Shown: positions 45,834 to 57,430, counted from the first letter of the stretch. The stretch is 64,000 nucleotides of DNA from Coprinellus micaceus (GCA_951394405.1 OX596338.1:4030001-4094000); one strand, 5' to 3'. Made by a program: numbers and translations. The notes: a model not told the origin generated them from the sequence alone.

Positions 45834-47973
45834 TCATCGTGTCTTGGTCACATGGGATTCGACTCCATGCAGAGCCAAACCAGGCTGAAATGGCATGATT
45901 AGCTATCCAAAAAAGACATCACAAATAAGACGCGACTCACCCTCCGCGGACAAGCAGATGTAACGCGGTTACATCCCCAGACCTTCAGCTCCTTCAAATT
46001 CTTGCACCCACCCTTCGCTCTCCCCTTCACCTTCTCACCCTCCAACCAATCCTTCACTACAAAGTCGTTGACATTTCGACAAAAGCCCACGTCCAACTGA
46101 CGCAGTTCTTTGCCCTTCCTTCCGATCTCCTGCAACGCTTCCTCTTCCACGTCTTTCCACCCGTTGATGTTAAGAGCTTCGAGGGTGACCCCAGAGTGCT
46201 TGGTGATCGCCACGAGGGATTCGCCCATGAGGTCCGGGTTCCTCGACACGTCCAGGCCCACGAGCGGGGCATTCTCCCACTCGGAGAAGAATTCACCGAC
46301 ATCCTTGTCAGTAAGCTCTGGCAGGTGTGATATCCCAAGGAACTCGAGGTTCCCCGTATGGTCTGCCAACCCCTCCTCTAAAAACCTACGGGTGAGCATC
46401 TCGTGTTTCGCCACGTCAAGATGCGTCAACCCAGCACCCAGCTCTTGCAACATCTCGATCATCGCGTCATCGCTACAGCTCGTCGCGGGACACCCCAAGT
46501 CTAGATACGTCAACGAATTCGGCCCGAGGTTCGCTATCTCGTCCAGGAACTCGTCGCTCATCTTCCCGACCTCCCTAAGACGGAGTTCCTTCAATCCAGG
46601 GCAGTAGCTGATCAGCGTGTGAAGGCAGTCCAGATCGAATCGGGGACTCTGGTGGATGAGGAAACCTTCGAGGTTTCGGTGGGCCTTGAAAAACAACTTC
46701 CAGGTAGGGGCGCGGACGAGGAAGGGCCCGAGGAGCTCGATGCGCTCCAGGGTGGGGAGATTGGTGGTGAAGAGTTTGAACGAAGAGTCGTCGAGTTGGC
46801 CGCAGAAGTCAAGTCGAAGGGAGGTAAGGTTCGGGTTCATGTACACCAGGCTTTCGAACGCGAGGGATGTGAGGTCTGGGAGAAGATGTGAGCACTTTAT
46901 ATAAGCGCGGGGTGTAAAATACGTACTGGTGGCGTCATAGAAAACAAGCTTGCTGTTCGACGCGTTGTAGAACAGGCTGGCGTTCTGGGGCGTGAGGGAG
47001 CGGGTCTTCGCCATTGCCTTGGCTATCGCCTCCAAGTTGACTGATCCAATGTCCCCGAGGGACTCGACGTCGTCGATGTACTGCGTGAGTATCTTGATGC
47101 ACAGGTTGACCATGGTCGGGAGGCGGTTCTCGACATAGTGCACGACCTCCCGCTTGTCTCCTGGCGCTTTGCGCTTCTTGGGAGCAGGCTTCTTGAATGG
47201 GTCCTGCCCCGACGCCTTGGCACAGACGTGGCAAAGCCATCCGGGCGGTGGGTTCGCAGCCATGGTGTACTTGGTCTGTCAACATAGGTCAATGGACTTG
47301 ATGACGCTGGACATGGGACGATGTCCTACGCACCACTGTGAACTGCTTCTCACACCTCGCGCAGTTCTCAAAGCCCCCGACTGGAGGCTTCGAGTTCCCT
47401 GTCCACATGGACCTGGAGAGCGAGGTGTACGGGTCTTCTTCCTCGTCGTCCTCGTCTTTCTTCCCCTTCCCTTTCATCTTTTTCTTCTCGGCAGCTTTGA
47501 GCTTGGCCTCAGCAGCCTTGCTCAACTTGCGCTTTTTCGCCGGTGCAGGGCTCTCTTCGAGCTCTTCCTGTGGTTCATCCTCTCTATCTTCGTCCTGTGG
47601 TTCCTGCTCGTCGTCGTCGTCAAGGTTGTCTGAACCATATCCTGAGGTCTGCGAAGGGTTGAGACAGGTACGAGACTCGGCCAAGCTCGCTAACGCACCC
47701 TTCTGTTCCCTGCCCTGCTCGCTACCCTTGAAGCTCTTCTCGACGACGAGCTCGAATCGGCCTGTTGGTTTGCGGTGCTTGGACCGGCCTGCGCCTGTTC
47801 CTGCTGTCCTTGCTGTGCGCTGGCAGTCCTTCGCGCGATGGTGGTGGCCGTAATCCCAGCTTCCTGCTCCTGGATTCAGTACACATCAACTGAGACTTTA
47901 CAATACGAACCCTCAGAAACTCCGTCAAGGCAGAAGTAGGCCCTCGAACGTTGTTGTTTCTTGACCGCGACAT
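45834..47973 (-). CDS. RAD7: DNA repair protein Rad7 (global genome NER)
   Basis: The start MSRSRNNNVRGP followed by ALTEFLR and, after a 41 bp intron, ITATTIARRT is a Rad7 N-terminus. An acidic region and a Lys-rich KKRKLSKAAEAKLKA segment follow. A pair of C-x2-C motifs (FENCARCEKQ and LCHVC, brought together by a splice) forms the zinc-binding module. The rest is a leucine-rich-repeat array (LTSLRLDFCGQL, LKELRLREVG, LTYLDLGCP, LRQLDVGFCRNVND, LKELKVWGCNRVT). A last short exon ends GLALHGVESHV, stop at 45834. Introns lie near 47870-47910, 47642-47718, 47268-47333, 46871-46924 and 45895-45950. In yeast Rad7 works with Rad16 in the non-transcribed-strand repair complex and in a cullin-type ubiquitin ligase. 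It is a housekeeping gene. Confidence 0.88.
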
Positions 47974-48084
47974 GACTGTTCAAGTTCAAAATTCGGCACC
48001 GCGTACATAATTGGCGCGTCACGGTCACCATGGGCGCGTTTAAAACTCCGATGACGGGCCGGCGCTTAAAACCTCCGAGCTCGT

Positions 48085-49126
48085 TTAGACGCCTAGGATG
48101 CCAGAAAATAAGGTAGATTTTCGTTCGAAGAGGTTTTTGGGAGGATAAAATGTACCCGAGATATTCAGATACATCTTGTAGGTACCGGCACTGGCTGTTC
48201 TCTTTCCCCATTTCCCTGACACCCCTACGATCACAGTTCTAAACGGTAGTCCACCAAGAAGAGATCGACCCAGGGTTTCCTGGGGGCGTTTTGTGTCGTG
48301 TAAGTAAGCTCTCCACCCAAACCTCTCGTAAATTCCCACTGCTGGAGGGCAGTGCCCATTTGTCTGGAGCTCAATGATCCGGATCTTGTTTTCCTTCGCA
48401 TGGTCCAGCAAGGTCTCTATCAAACGCCTTCCAACGCCCTTCCTCTGCATCTTCCAGGATATAGCCATGCGGCGTAGCTGCGTGGTGCCCTTCTGCGTTC
48501 CTTGATGAAATTTTGAGTCTATAGATATGACGAATGAGCATCTCGCGTGGTGTTCCCAACGGCGCGATGCGTACCGAGGCCAACACAACCGACAATAGTC
48601 CCAGTCCCTGGTTCACGGTCCGAGTCGAAGAGCTCCGCAACCCAGAAACCACTTTTACCGGGCAGGTACGTAGAGCCGTCAGTATACTTCGAAATGCCGT
48701 ACCACTCGGAGATTCCTTGAAAATCAGGGTCTCTCCCGATTGAGTTGGCGTAGGACCTCGTCGCTTCGCTCAGCTTCCACCTGTGCACCACGAAGAAGAG
48801 AGCACTAGCGATGGACACTAAGGCAGCTGCTACTGCGCGTATCGGATGTAGCTCTCCGAGTGCCAGGAAGAGGGCCACGCTGACAGTGAAGAGGATGTAG
48901 CAAATAATAGAGTTGGGTCGAGTCAGGCTGCTTTTCATGATAAAATAGTGCATCGATGTCGCTACCCAGGTTAAAACCATGAGCCGTTATCAAAAATGGA
49001 TAAGGTCTTGTTGGTAAATTACTTACGACTATACCCGACCTCGTTGCGGTATAATTCCTTCACTTGTTCCCCATCCTCATCCTTGAAGGGCCGAATACGG
49101 TAGTTCAGAGGACCGCTCATAACCAT
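48085..49126 (-). CDS. Membrane-anchored GNAT acetyltransferase 3, probable C-terminal frameshift
   Basis: Three exons (49126-49027, 48961-48575, 48518-48085) give 306 residues, with the same splice phases as the other GNATs. YRIRPFKDEDGEQV starts the fold; two hydrophobic helices follow (SIICYILFTVSVALFLALG and the AVAAALVSIASALFFVV stretch). Then come GFWVAEL, IVGCVGLG, and motif A with QRKGVGRRL, and finally YERFGWR. After that the frame departs from its paralogs and runs about 70 residues further. In the +1 frame, just after a run of five C (minus strand, about 48282-48286), a paralog-like end KPWVDLFLVDYRLEL appears with a stop at 48231. A single inserted base is the simplest reading. 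The CoA site is intact, so activity is possible. Confidence 0.75.
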
Positions 49127-49717
49127 ATCTGGGTGCTGCGACTGGCCAATGTCAATTCTACCGTTGGAAGTCGGACGACGGGCGAGCTCACATAGGCATT
49201 GGACTGTCGAGCGAAGGAGTATTCGGACAAGAAGGACATGGCGTATCCTTCACATATTTATGTCTCCCAGCGTGAGATATTCGCGCATCACATTATGACT
49301 CGATTGTGATATTGAGACCCAACTGGCAGGAGGTTGCGATGATATTCATCGCGCGAATTTGGCTTTACGCGGGGCGGTCGTGTGTAGACAAAAGATGAGT
49401 TTCCGGTGAGCTACAACCGCAACCAAATTTTAATCACCTTGGTGCCCAGAGGTGCACATGTTTGAAGCTCCGCCTACCAGCGCTTACAACAGCCGAGCGT
49501 ATTAGGCGCCCTGGGAACATCAAAACGTGTATCATTGCCCGCAGAAAACGTGGAGGTCGCGTTCCAACGTCCATGGATCAATAACAAATCGTCCGCCCCT
49601 TCACCTAATCTCGCGTTTCTCAACATGTCCGTTGTGATCAAACATATCACAGTCGTCTATCGCAATCAGTCCTATCTAGGCAATGTCGAGCAGCAAGTGT
49701 TTCTAAACGGCTCACGA
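49127..49717. other. Intergenic between GNAT 3 and GNAT 4
   Basis: No gene recognised; promoter side of GNAT 3 and 3' side of GNAT 4. Confidence 0.4.
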
Positions 49718-50574
49718 TCACAGCTCCATAGTGAGCTCGACCAACCTGAAATCCAACCAGGGCTTCCCAGGCGCACCCTGCTCCGATATTATCCTCCACC
49801 CAAACCTCTCGTAAATCCCCACAGCGGACTTTGAATGCCCAGTCGTCTGTATGTTAATGGCCCTCAGTTTACAGTCCCTCGCGTGCCTGAGCAACTCTTC
49901 CAGGAGACGCCTCCCGATCCCCTTGCGCTGCAAATAAGACGAGACGGCCATGCGCCTTAGCTCGGGATGGCTAGGGTCGGCGCGAAACCCACAGTCTGGA
50001 TCCATATACGTCAGTATCACACCCTCGCCAGCCGCGATCCTGGAACCCACCTAGCCCAATACATCCAACGATCTCTCCAGTTGGCCTCCCGCTGACGAGA
50101 AGCTCAGCGACCCAGAACCCGCTGTTCCCTAGGAAGAACGACGTCCCATCGGGCCTTGTGACCACACCGTAGTGCTTCCCGATATCCTCAAAGTCTGCGT
50201 TGTTCGCAGACACCGAGTGCCGAAGGAAGGCCTTGCTTAGTTGCCAGCGATGGAACGCGAGGAACGCGAGGCTGAGAAAAGCGGTGCTGGCGCCTAACAC
50301 ACGCAGCCATGACTCGACGGTGGGAGAGGCGGCTGTGGCTAAACCCAGAGCGAAGAGGAGGTAGCACAAGAGGGAGTTGGGTCTGGACCAGCTCCCTCGG
50401 AGGGCATACGCGCGAGAGGAGTTGGCTGTACAAATTTGGCGTTAGTTCTGTGCAGGGATACATGTTTGAAATGCACCTACGAGTGTGACCAATCTCTTGG
50501 GTGAATAGCTCCCTCACTTGGTCAGCGTCGCTAGCCCGGAAGTTTCGAATCCAGATATCGTTGTGGGTGTTCAT
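49718..50574 (-). CDS. Membrane-anchored GNAT acetyltransferase 4
   Basis: Three exons (50574-50481, 50425-50051, 49995-49718) give 248 residues. IWIRNFRASDADQVREL begins the fold. Hydrophobic segments LCYLLFALGLATAA and GASTAFLSLAFLAF give the membrane hairpin, ending in the HRWQLSKA edge shared with GNATs 1 and 3. The catalytic part has GFWVAELL, IVGCIGL, and motif A with LRRMAVSSYLQRKGIGRRLL, then YERFGWR and a C-terminus MEL. It is closest to GNAT 3, and the two lie head to tail, so they look like a tandem pair. The acetyl acceptor is unknown. Confidence 0.85.
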
Positions 50575-51227
50575 GGTAGTTGTCGATGCTCAAACGAATA
50601 TCTGCCTTCAAGGGCTTGTTATACGTTCCCTGAGTGCTGTGGTCCTGTACTGCCTCGACTGATTTCCGAGTTCACAGTAGGTTCAAGGGCTATCTATAAA
50701 CTGTGATCAACTCTAAACTCGGGCTGCGGGAGGCTGCGAGGACGTTTACCTTTACGAAGATTGACTTGAGTCATCTGCAAGAAGAGGCTGTCCAAGAAGC
50801 TGTTTGACCGCCATGCGGAGATGAGGTTACTCCGGTGACAGCAACTCTCAAATGAAAAAGATATCAGTCCTCAAGCGCCCGTGTTTCGATTCTTGTCAGT
50901 TTTCATCCAGTACCCTGTAAATAGATGCATGCTTGAACTTTCTCGAAGTACATCCACACAGCCTCCATCCTGACTCCTCGAGCGTCTCTCCGCGACCAGC
51001 ACACCCCATTACAACATTAAATAGCTAACCAACAATTAACCGAAACAAAACCCTCTATGAAATGGATCGTAAACCGTCGTGAAAAGGGCATGAATGTAGT
51101 GCGAGTATGCAAGTGACCATGATGAAATGAGTACGAAAGTGTCCATGCACAACAGATATGAAATGGATAGATATCACGCACGCACGCTTCCCGACTCTGC
51201 CACCCAACACCCTCGTAACTGGTCCGC
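50575..51227. other. Intergenic between GNAT 4 and eIF2A
   Basis: Promoter side of GNAT 4 and AT-rich 3' region of eIF2A; no gene recognised. Confidence 0.4.
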
Positions 51228-53721
51228 TCAGGCAGTAGGCTGAGCACCGAGAGTCGAGAGCTCCTTCTTGATCTCAGCCTCGCCCTCGATCTTCTTGAGC
51301 TGCGTGGCCTCCAGCCGCTCGCCACGCTTCTGCTTCTCCTTGAGCTCCTCGATCGCCTTGAGCTGCATCGCACATCAGCACCAATCTACACAGAACTTGG
51401 ACCTCACACACCTTCTTGTTCAGATTCCTCGCCTTTTTGGCGTTGGCATCCAAGCTCAGATCGCCCACCGCGGCAGCCAGCTGCTCAGGCTCAACAACAG
51501 GAGCGGCATCTCCCACGGCCGCTGGGGTCGCAGGCGTTGCACTCCCACTCGCCTTCTTGCCCCTCTCCTCGCCCTCCTTCTTCCCACCCTTCCTCTTCTG
51601 TTTTCCCTTCTTCTCCCCGTCGTTCGACGGACCCGCACCACCAGGCGGAGGCGCACCAGGCACCTGCCTCCTCCCTCCACCCCCGTTCCCGTTCGCATAG
51701 CCCGGTGCGCCAGGCACAGGGGTCCTGCTATACCTCGGCGGCGTGCTCGTGCCGTTCGTGGGCAAGCCGCCCTCATCTTCGCGCTTGAAAATCGCCGGGG
51801 TGGCGAGGCCCCTTGCACCTGGAGGCCTGTACGCGCCCATAGGCTTGGGCGCAGCTGGTTTGCTCACGCTCGCCTCCGCCGCCTCCACGCTGGCGTTGGG
51901 TGCGGGAGCTGGAGGGATCTGCGCGGGGAACGCAGGCGCACCGTCGACGTTCACCGGTCTCCATGAAGCCTGGTACAGCTCCTCGGTGTTCTGGAGGTGG
52001 ATCAAGGGGCCGCTGCAGTACCAGATCTTGATGCCGTTGTCGACGCGCAGGCGAGGGGACAGCGTGGCGGTCATGATGAACCTGCCGTCGGGTGACCATT
52101 CGCAGTGAGAGGTGTTGGGCGCGTCGATTGTCGTGATCTTGTTGAGCGTACGGCGATCGTAGATGTTGAGCTTCCCCGCAAGGTTACCGAACCCGGCGAC
52201 GATAAGGAGCCGGCCTTGAGGGTTGAAGGAGAGGAAGTTGTGGGGCCCGGGTCCGAAGTCGTGGAGGGTTCGAACGCGTTGATCGAAGAGCATCGTCTTC
52301 GCGGGCATGTCTGTTGGACAGTTAGAATAACTTCAAGAACAAATCCACCACCACTCACACCCATAGACCACACCGAATTCCTTCGAGTTGGGGCTCCATG
52401 TGAAATCGTGGACGGGTCCCTCCTTGTCGAGGGTCACACGACAGTCAAAGTTACCAGCGGCGCTGAGCAAGTACAGACCAGTCTCGCCGTAGTAACTCTT
52501 ATTCGAGTTGTCGACTTCGGTCTGGGTCAAGACAAGGACCTGAGTGCCGAGGGTGTTCCACTTGATCTGGGCGCGGTCTGCTTTGAAGAAAGTCTTCTGG
52601 CACGTGGGGGCCGCATTGAGGGTCGTCAGACCGTAAACCTTGACGCTAGCCGGAGCACCCTACCTGATGGTTAGATGATGCAGAACGGGTAGGACGGGAA
52701 GTACGGGAATACCCACCTTCTTCTCGGCGACAAACACGGCGATTGAAGGATTGAGACCAGGGCTCAACGCAACACTGGTCGCACCCTCAACCTTGAGCTT
52801 GTCGACGATCCCCTTCGACCACTCCGATGGGCGGAACACTTGTACCTCCGAGGACACGAGCCGAATGGCGTGGGATTCAGAAATAGTGTACTGAACCTGC
52901 CATCCGTCCTGAGACTTTTGGGTGAACGCGATGAGCTCTTCGCCGGTGGAGGCGGAAAAGATGCGGAGGTTTTTGTGTTGAGCGGCGTCGTCGAGTTTAA
53001 CATGTCTCTCCCAAGTGGAAAGGTAGGTGCCACGAGGAGAGAAGCTCAACTCGACGATGTTCGGAAGTGGAAGCTCCTGGAGGAGTTGAGCACCTTCGGC
53101 CTGGAAGATCCGCACTCTGGATAGAATAAATGACCCGCTTGAAAGCGTAGACACAACGTCGAACTCACACTGTCGGCAAAGCGTAGGCATAAAGCCTTCC
53201 GTCGGCGCTATAAGCATAGGTCCGTGCGGCAACATCTGGAGATTGGAAGCCAGATGCCGGAGTGTAATCAGGTGCGCCTGAGACGAGACCCAACGACTTT
53301 TGAGCGCGGTCTAGTGCAAGAAGTGTCAGTCAACGGTTTGGTGGATGATTGGGTACGATGAACAAAATGATATGGAATTATTCCAGCGGAACCATCGCTT
53401 CCATCGTCCGTAACCTTTACCCCAGAATCGACGCTCATTCCACCGGATCGCATGTTCCGTCACAGATCCTGAACGACCCTGGTGCTGTTGCCTGCTTGGG
53501 CTTCCTCCACACCCGAGAACCAGTTCCACCTGTCAAGACACCGAGAGTGCCCTGGTAACACACCCCATGTCTTCGTCCCAGCGCTCAGCCCCACAGCGAC
53601 CCATTTCCTCGACGATCTCATCCACCAACGTGCCCCAAAACAGCCTTCTTCTACGAGCGATTGCCCTTGGAAATGTGAATGTGAACTCACATGCGTATTG
53701 CTGAGAGTATTGCGAGGCCAT
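51228..53721 (-). CDS. Eukaryotic translation initiation factor 2A
   Basis: The start MASQYSQQYA is joined after an unusually long first intron (about 53309-53690, 380 bp) to YRAQKSLGLVSGAPDY. The WD-type beta-propeller follows with VELSFSPRGTYLSTWE, VFRPSEWSKG, GPVHDFTWSPNSKEFGVVYG, MLFDQRVRTLHDFGPGPHN and CEWSPDGRFIMTATLSPRLRVDNG, all typical of eIF2A. The C-terminal third is Pro/Ala/Gly-rich and Lys-rich (GAYRPPGARG, KKGKQKRKGGKK) and ends with a coiled segment (KAIEELKEKQKRGERL). Further introns lie near 53115-53170, 52661-52715, 52312-52362 and 51365-51413. In other eukaryotes eIF2A delivers initiator tRNA in non-canonical initiation. Housekeeping gene; confidence is high from the continuous family pattern. 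Confidence 0.88.
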
Positions 53722-53862
53722 TTCGTGCTTTAGGGGACCGCTAGAAGCAAGTTAATGCTTCAAGGAATGGGTATTAGGTAGAGAAAGATTTGGCACCGCA
53801 TTCCACCAATGATGCTGAATTTAGGGCCGGTAGTCACGTGGACGCTGCTGCGACATTTGTTT

Positions 53863-54095
53863 GGTTCTAAAGGCTTAGCCTTGCCCTGGCACTGCGCCCA
53901 ACTTGAAGTTGAACGTTGAATTCTAACCACCTCCATGAACTTCAGCACTCGAAAGTCTCGTAGAAGGATGTCTTCAGAAATTATATGTCCCCGCGAGCCA
54001 ACCCACGAACCTCACCTTCTCCAGGAACGGTCAATTGCGTTCTCAAACTTGAAGGGATTTGCCTATTCGAAAATCACGCATCCGCAGCGGCGATA
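53863..54095 (+). repeat. Direct repeat of about 230 bp, copy 1
   Basis: It aligns with 55066-55288 over its whole length, with shared blocks GAATTCTAACCAC, TAGAAGGATGTCTT and TCAATTGCGTTCTCAAA. By eye about three-quarters of the bases agree. Confidence 0.6.
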
Positions 54096-54775
54096 GGACC
54101 CCCCTACGTCCCGATCCTAAAACACCAAAATAGTCAAAATTCGTCGCGACCCCCTCGTTCCTTTTTTTTCGTCACATTGACCTCGCCTAGCCCTCTTTTT
54201 CGGCGATGTTCGTCGCATGACGGATCGGACCTCTGGAAGGCCACGTTTCGTCGCAATCAACCCAAAATCACCGACATCGAGCTCCAGAACCCGAGCCCTC
54301 TCATTCGATACCAAGATAGAGGCCATACGCAGTGTTTGACGCCAAAAGATTCCCAGAAACGAAGAGGGACCAAAAACAACGGACTGTGCAAAGAATTGGC
54401 GCGTCGAGCCGCGCCTGACGAGCGCCAATGGGGTTTGGAGGCCGTAGATGCACCTATTCCTCCGAAAATATGTCTCCAGACCGTACTTCCATTTGACTTC
54501 AGAAGTTGCGATGATGAAGCTGGTGGCCTCCACGGCCCTTGGCAGGGCTCGGTCATTATCACCGTGAGGCAAGGGTCGCGCCTCGCCCAGCCCACGGTTT
54601 CCGTCGCACTGGGATTGGACATCGCTGGCGACGGCCCTACGCATGACCCGTACGCCGTCAGTTTGTCATTCCTCTCATTAATATTAGAAACCCACTCAAA
54701 TGCATATATATGTAGGAGCAGTAAACCATTGCCGTACCCAAAAGAGATTGTGAAGAAAGATGGACATTCGCCTAA

Positions 54776-54979
54776 GGGCCTGTGCGGCAACCGGCTTAGC
54801 TTAGGGGCCGGGTTAGCTTACGATCGTTGCACGATGCACATGAACGGGGGACTGGGGATTCTCTTCAACACATATAACAGACAATATAAATCTCGTAGTA
54901 TCGAAAAATCAGTGAGTTGTCCAACTCACCCATCCCAAAGATTTGACGTCGTAAGCTAACGGGGTTGCCGCACAGGCCC
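54776..54979. mobile_element. Tourist-like MITE (PIF/Harbinger type)
   Basis: The 204 bp element starts GGGCCTGTGCGGCAACC and ends with its exact reverse complement, 17 bp perfect. The subterminal GTTAGCTTACGA is also present inverted on both sides. It is flanked on both sides by TAA, the three-base target-site duplication of the PIF/Harbinger superfamily, whose ends often begin GGGCCTGT. There is no coding capacity, so it would have been moved by a transposase elsewhere. Confidence 0.8.
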
Positions 54980-55065
54980 TAAGGTATGGGCGTTTGTCCC
55001 GTTACTTGGGTTGTCCCGTTCCGACGTCCCCTGCCAACCGGCAACGGTACTGTTTGTCCTTATCT

Positions 55066-55288
55066 GGTTCCAAAGCCTTCGGCTTGCGCTGGCAAGGAGT
55101 CCCGTTCAAGTTGAATTCTAACCACTTCCATGAATCTCACCACTCATAGAAGGATGTCTTTAGGAGGTAAGTATTTCTCCTCGCAAACCAACCCAAGGAC
55201 TGCACGGTTCCCAGGAACGATCAATTGCGTTCTCAAATTTGAAGGGCTTTGTTCGGAAATCACACAACCGCGGCGACGGCGATTCTCT
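55066..55288 (+). repeat. Direct repeat of about 230 bp, copy 2
   Basis: Partner of 53863-54095 (see there). The distance between copies is about 1.2 kb. Confidence 0.6.
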
Positions 55289-55712
55289 ACTGAAGAGATT
55301 CCGAACTTCATATGACTTGAGACCTCGACTTGATCCCTGACAGAGCTATCCTTACATAGCTCAGCATGTCCCCTAAAAGGGCATTGTACTGAACGTTGTT
55401 CTGTGGAACGGGAGAATTGCCCAGCTTCCCAGCATGGAACAAGGATCACCAGGAACGGAGGAAACCGAGAAATGTGGCCATCAAGCCTCGAGGCTTATCA
55501 CAGCCCATTATCGGTCAACAAAGGCTTCACTTGGCCATAACCTCGCACTTTGGGCCCCTGCCTTTCCCTTTGATGTCGCTTTCCGAGGCTCTCGGTGGGA
55601 CCACAATTCCAGTCAGTAGCACCACGAGGTCCTTTGTATCTTGTTGACATACCCTCAGTCGAAGCCCCTTCCACAACCGTCGCCGTCGAACCCAACTCAA
55701 CCCGATGAGCCC

Positions 55713-57430
55713 ATGTCCCAAGTCTTTGGAGAGCCGCAATGGATCGACGCGGGCCAGCCTTCGGCGACACCGCAGGAAGGCGATGTGGTATGTGCATGTC
55801 TCTGCACCGACGGAGCCCACGTAATAGTGACCATCCCTTTCAGCATCCCTTTGGGCAGTATCAGCTGCAGATGTCGGACACGTTCAGCGTCGATTACAAC
55901 CCCCATGTGGTAGACTCGAGCTCTGCGAACGATCTCACGACGTTCTACGACGCGGGTTACTTGTACAACGCATACGATCCCACCCATGCGCCTGGCATGT
56001 CCTCTCTGATGGCTGATTACACCGCGACTAGCACTGGGTGGAACGATGCAATCTTCTCCTACCCCGCGCCCGCTCCGGAATTGGCAACGGCATCGCCATA
56101 CCCCTCCACCTCCGTGCACAGCTGGACCTACGAACCGACAAGCTCTGCCAACCATGCATCCACTTCAATCTCTACTTCGACGGCTTACACGAACCCAGGG
56201 TACGCACAGCAACCTCAGGCGAGCTCTAGCAGCTTCGCCAGCAAGTGGGGCGGATATCAAGACTTGGAACGGGATAACGATGTACGTACAAGTCACCTAC
56301 GCTTCGATTAAGCGCTGAATCAACGCTCCCTTCAGCCCATTGTACTCGATGAAATATCAAAGGAACACAAGTCGATCACCAGGCAGCGGGAACGCAACAG
56401 GAAGACGTTCCGTAAGCAGCTTCGCGAAGAGGCGCTTGGACCTAAGCCACGCAAGTATAAACTTTGCATGCACCTACCCGAAGACTTCGGGTGCTTGTTC
56501 CCTGTGACCTTCGCCAACGCAAATAAGAAGCCACACAAGGTCAGCCCCTCCCTCCTCTTCCGACGCCCCTTTCCAACACCCGCCTTAGGATCTTAAGTAC
56601 CCCCGGGACAAGACCAAGGACAAAGAAATCGAGAACCGCCATATTCACTACCCCAACGGGGTCGACTACGAAGATTGGGGCGATTTAGAGCCCGGGAAGA
56701 TCTATAAGGTTTCCCGCGATGCAGATCCTACGCCAGAGATGATCTTGAATGGCACTTGGGGTCGTCACGAAGACATCGTTATCTACGTCCCCCGCCCGTT
56801 CGAGTACAGCGAGGGCCCGACCTTCACGGTTCTTTGTAGCTACAAGGGCGTACCGGGCCCGAACGTCTTCAAGTTGGCTAAGGATCGTCTGAACGCGAAA
56901 GATCTCGACGACTATGTCGGGAGTTGGATGGACGATAATTGGTACCGCTATACGAATTACTGTCTTGCAATCCAGGTACGTCACATCTCCTCCTGCATGC
57001 TCGACCGATGATAAATCGAAACACGAAGTGGCCCGGATACCCCAAGAAGTTATTCAAATTCAACAAGGGAAGTGTCAACATTGCAAACGGGTACCGTTAC
57101 ACTATCCTCCACGCCGTGGCGAAATACCTCTGGAAGTATATGATGGATGCCAAGAATGGGAAAATGGTGCGCTTATTGGGCTTCTCCTCACACCTTCTGC
57201 CCCTGACTAGCGACACTTGCACAACGTAGCGCTACGTCAAGTCTCCGAGGACAGAGGACTGGCAGTTGAAGAAACAGTCGCACATTGCCTCGAAAGTTCG
57301 TCTTATGGCTGTCAACTACTATCGACATGTATTCTTCCCGGTCATCGCCATTGACGTCACCCGATATGAGGATACCGAAGACGATACAATCGCAGAGGAC
57401 TACCTGCCGGACAGCGACGACGAGGAATGA
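55713..57430 (+). CDS. Orphan protein with disordered N-terminus
   Basis: Six exons (55713-55787, 55844-56281, 56336-56539, 56589-56975, 57029-57166, 57230-57430) join in frame to 480 residues; the introns have GT...AG ends and are 49-63 bp. The first 180 residues are Ser/Thr/Tyr/Ala-rich and look disordered. A basic KSITRQRERNRKTFRKQLRE helix follows, then a region with LCMHLPEDFGCLFPVTFANA, HIHYPNGVDYEDWGDLEPG and WMDDNWYRYTNYCLAIQ, and lastly an acidic tail ending DSDDEE. I recognise no catalytic domain. It may belong to one of the orphan families of agaricomycetes. The start was set at the first ATG of the open exon; an earlier exon cannot be excluded. Confidence 0.65.

Larger units (their letters stand above)
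53722..55712. other. Repeat-rich intergenic region
   Basis: It contains a direct repeat pair, a Tourist-like MITE and the eIF2A promoter side. A 324-codon frame (53985-54959, plus) runs through repeat and MITE alike and is not taken as a gene. Confidence 0.5.

Noticed and set aside
47641..47719. Reading RAD7 straight through the second exon junction
   Set aside because: That frame hits TAG; an intron of about 77 bp (47642-47718) restores the frame and the family pattern.
53985..54959. Open frame of 324 codons on the plus strand
   Set aside because: It crosses a direct repeat copy and most of the MITE, has no recognisable domain and no supporting promoter.
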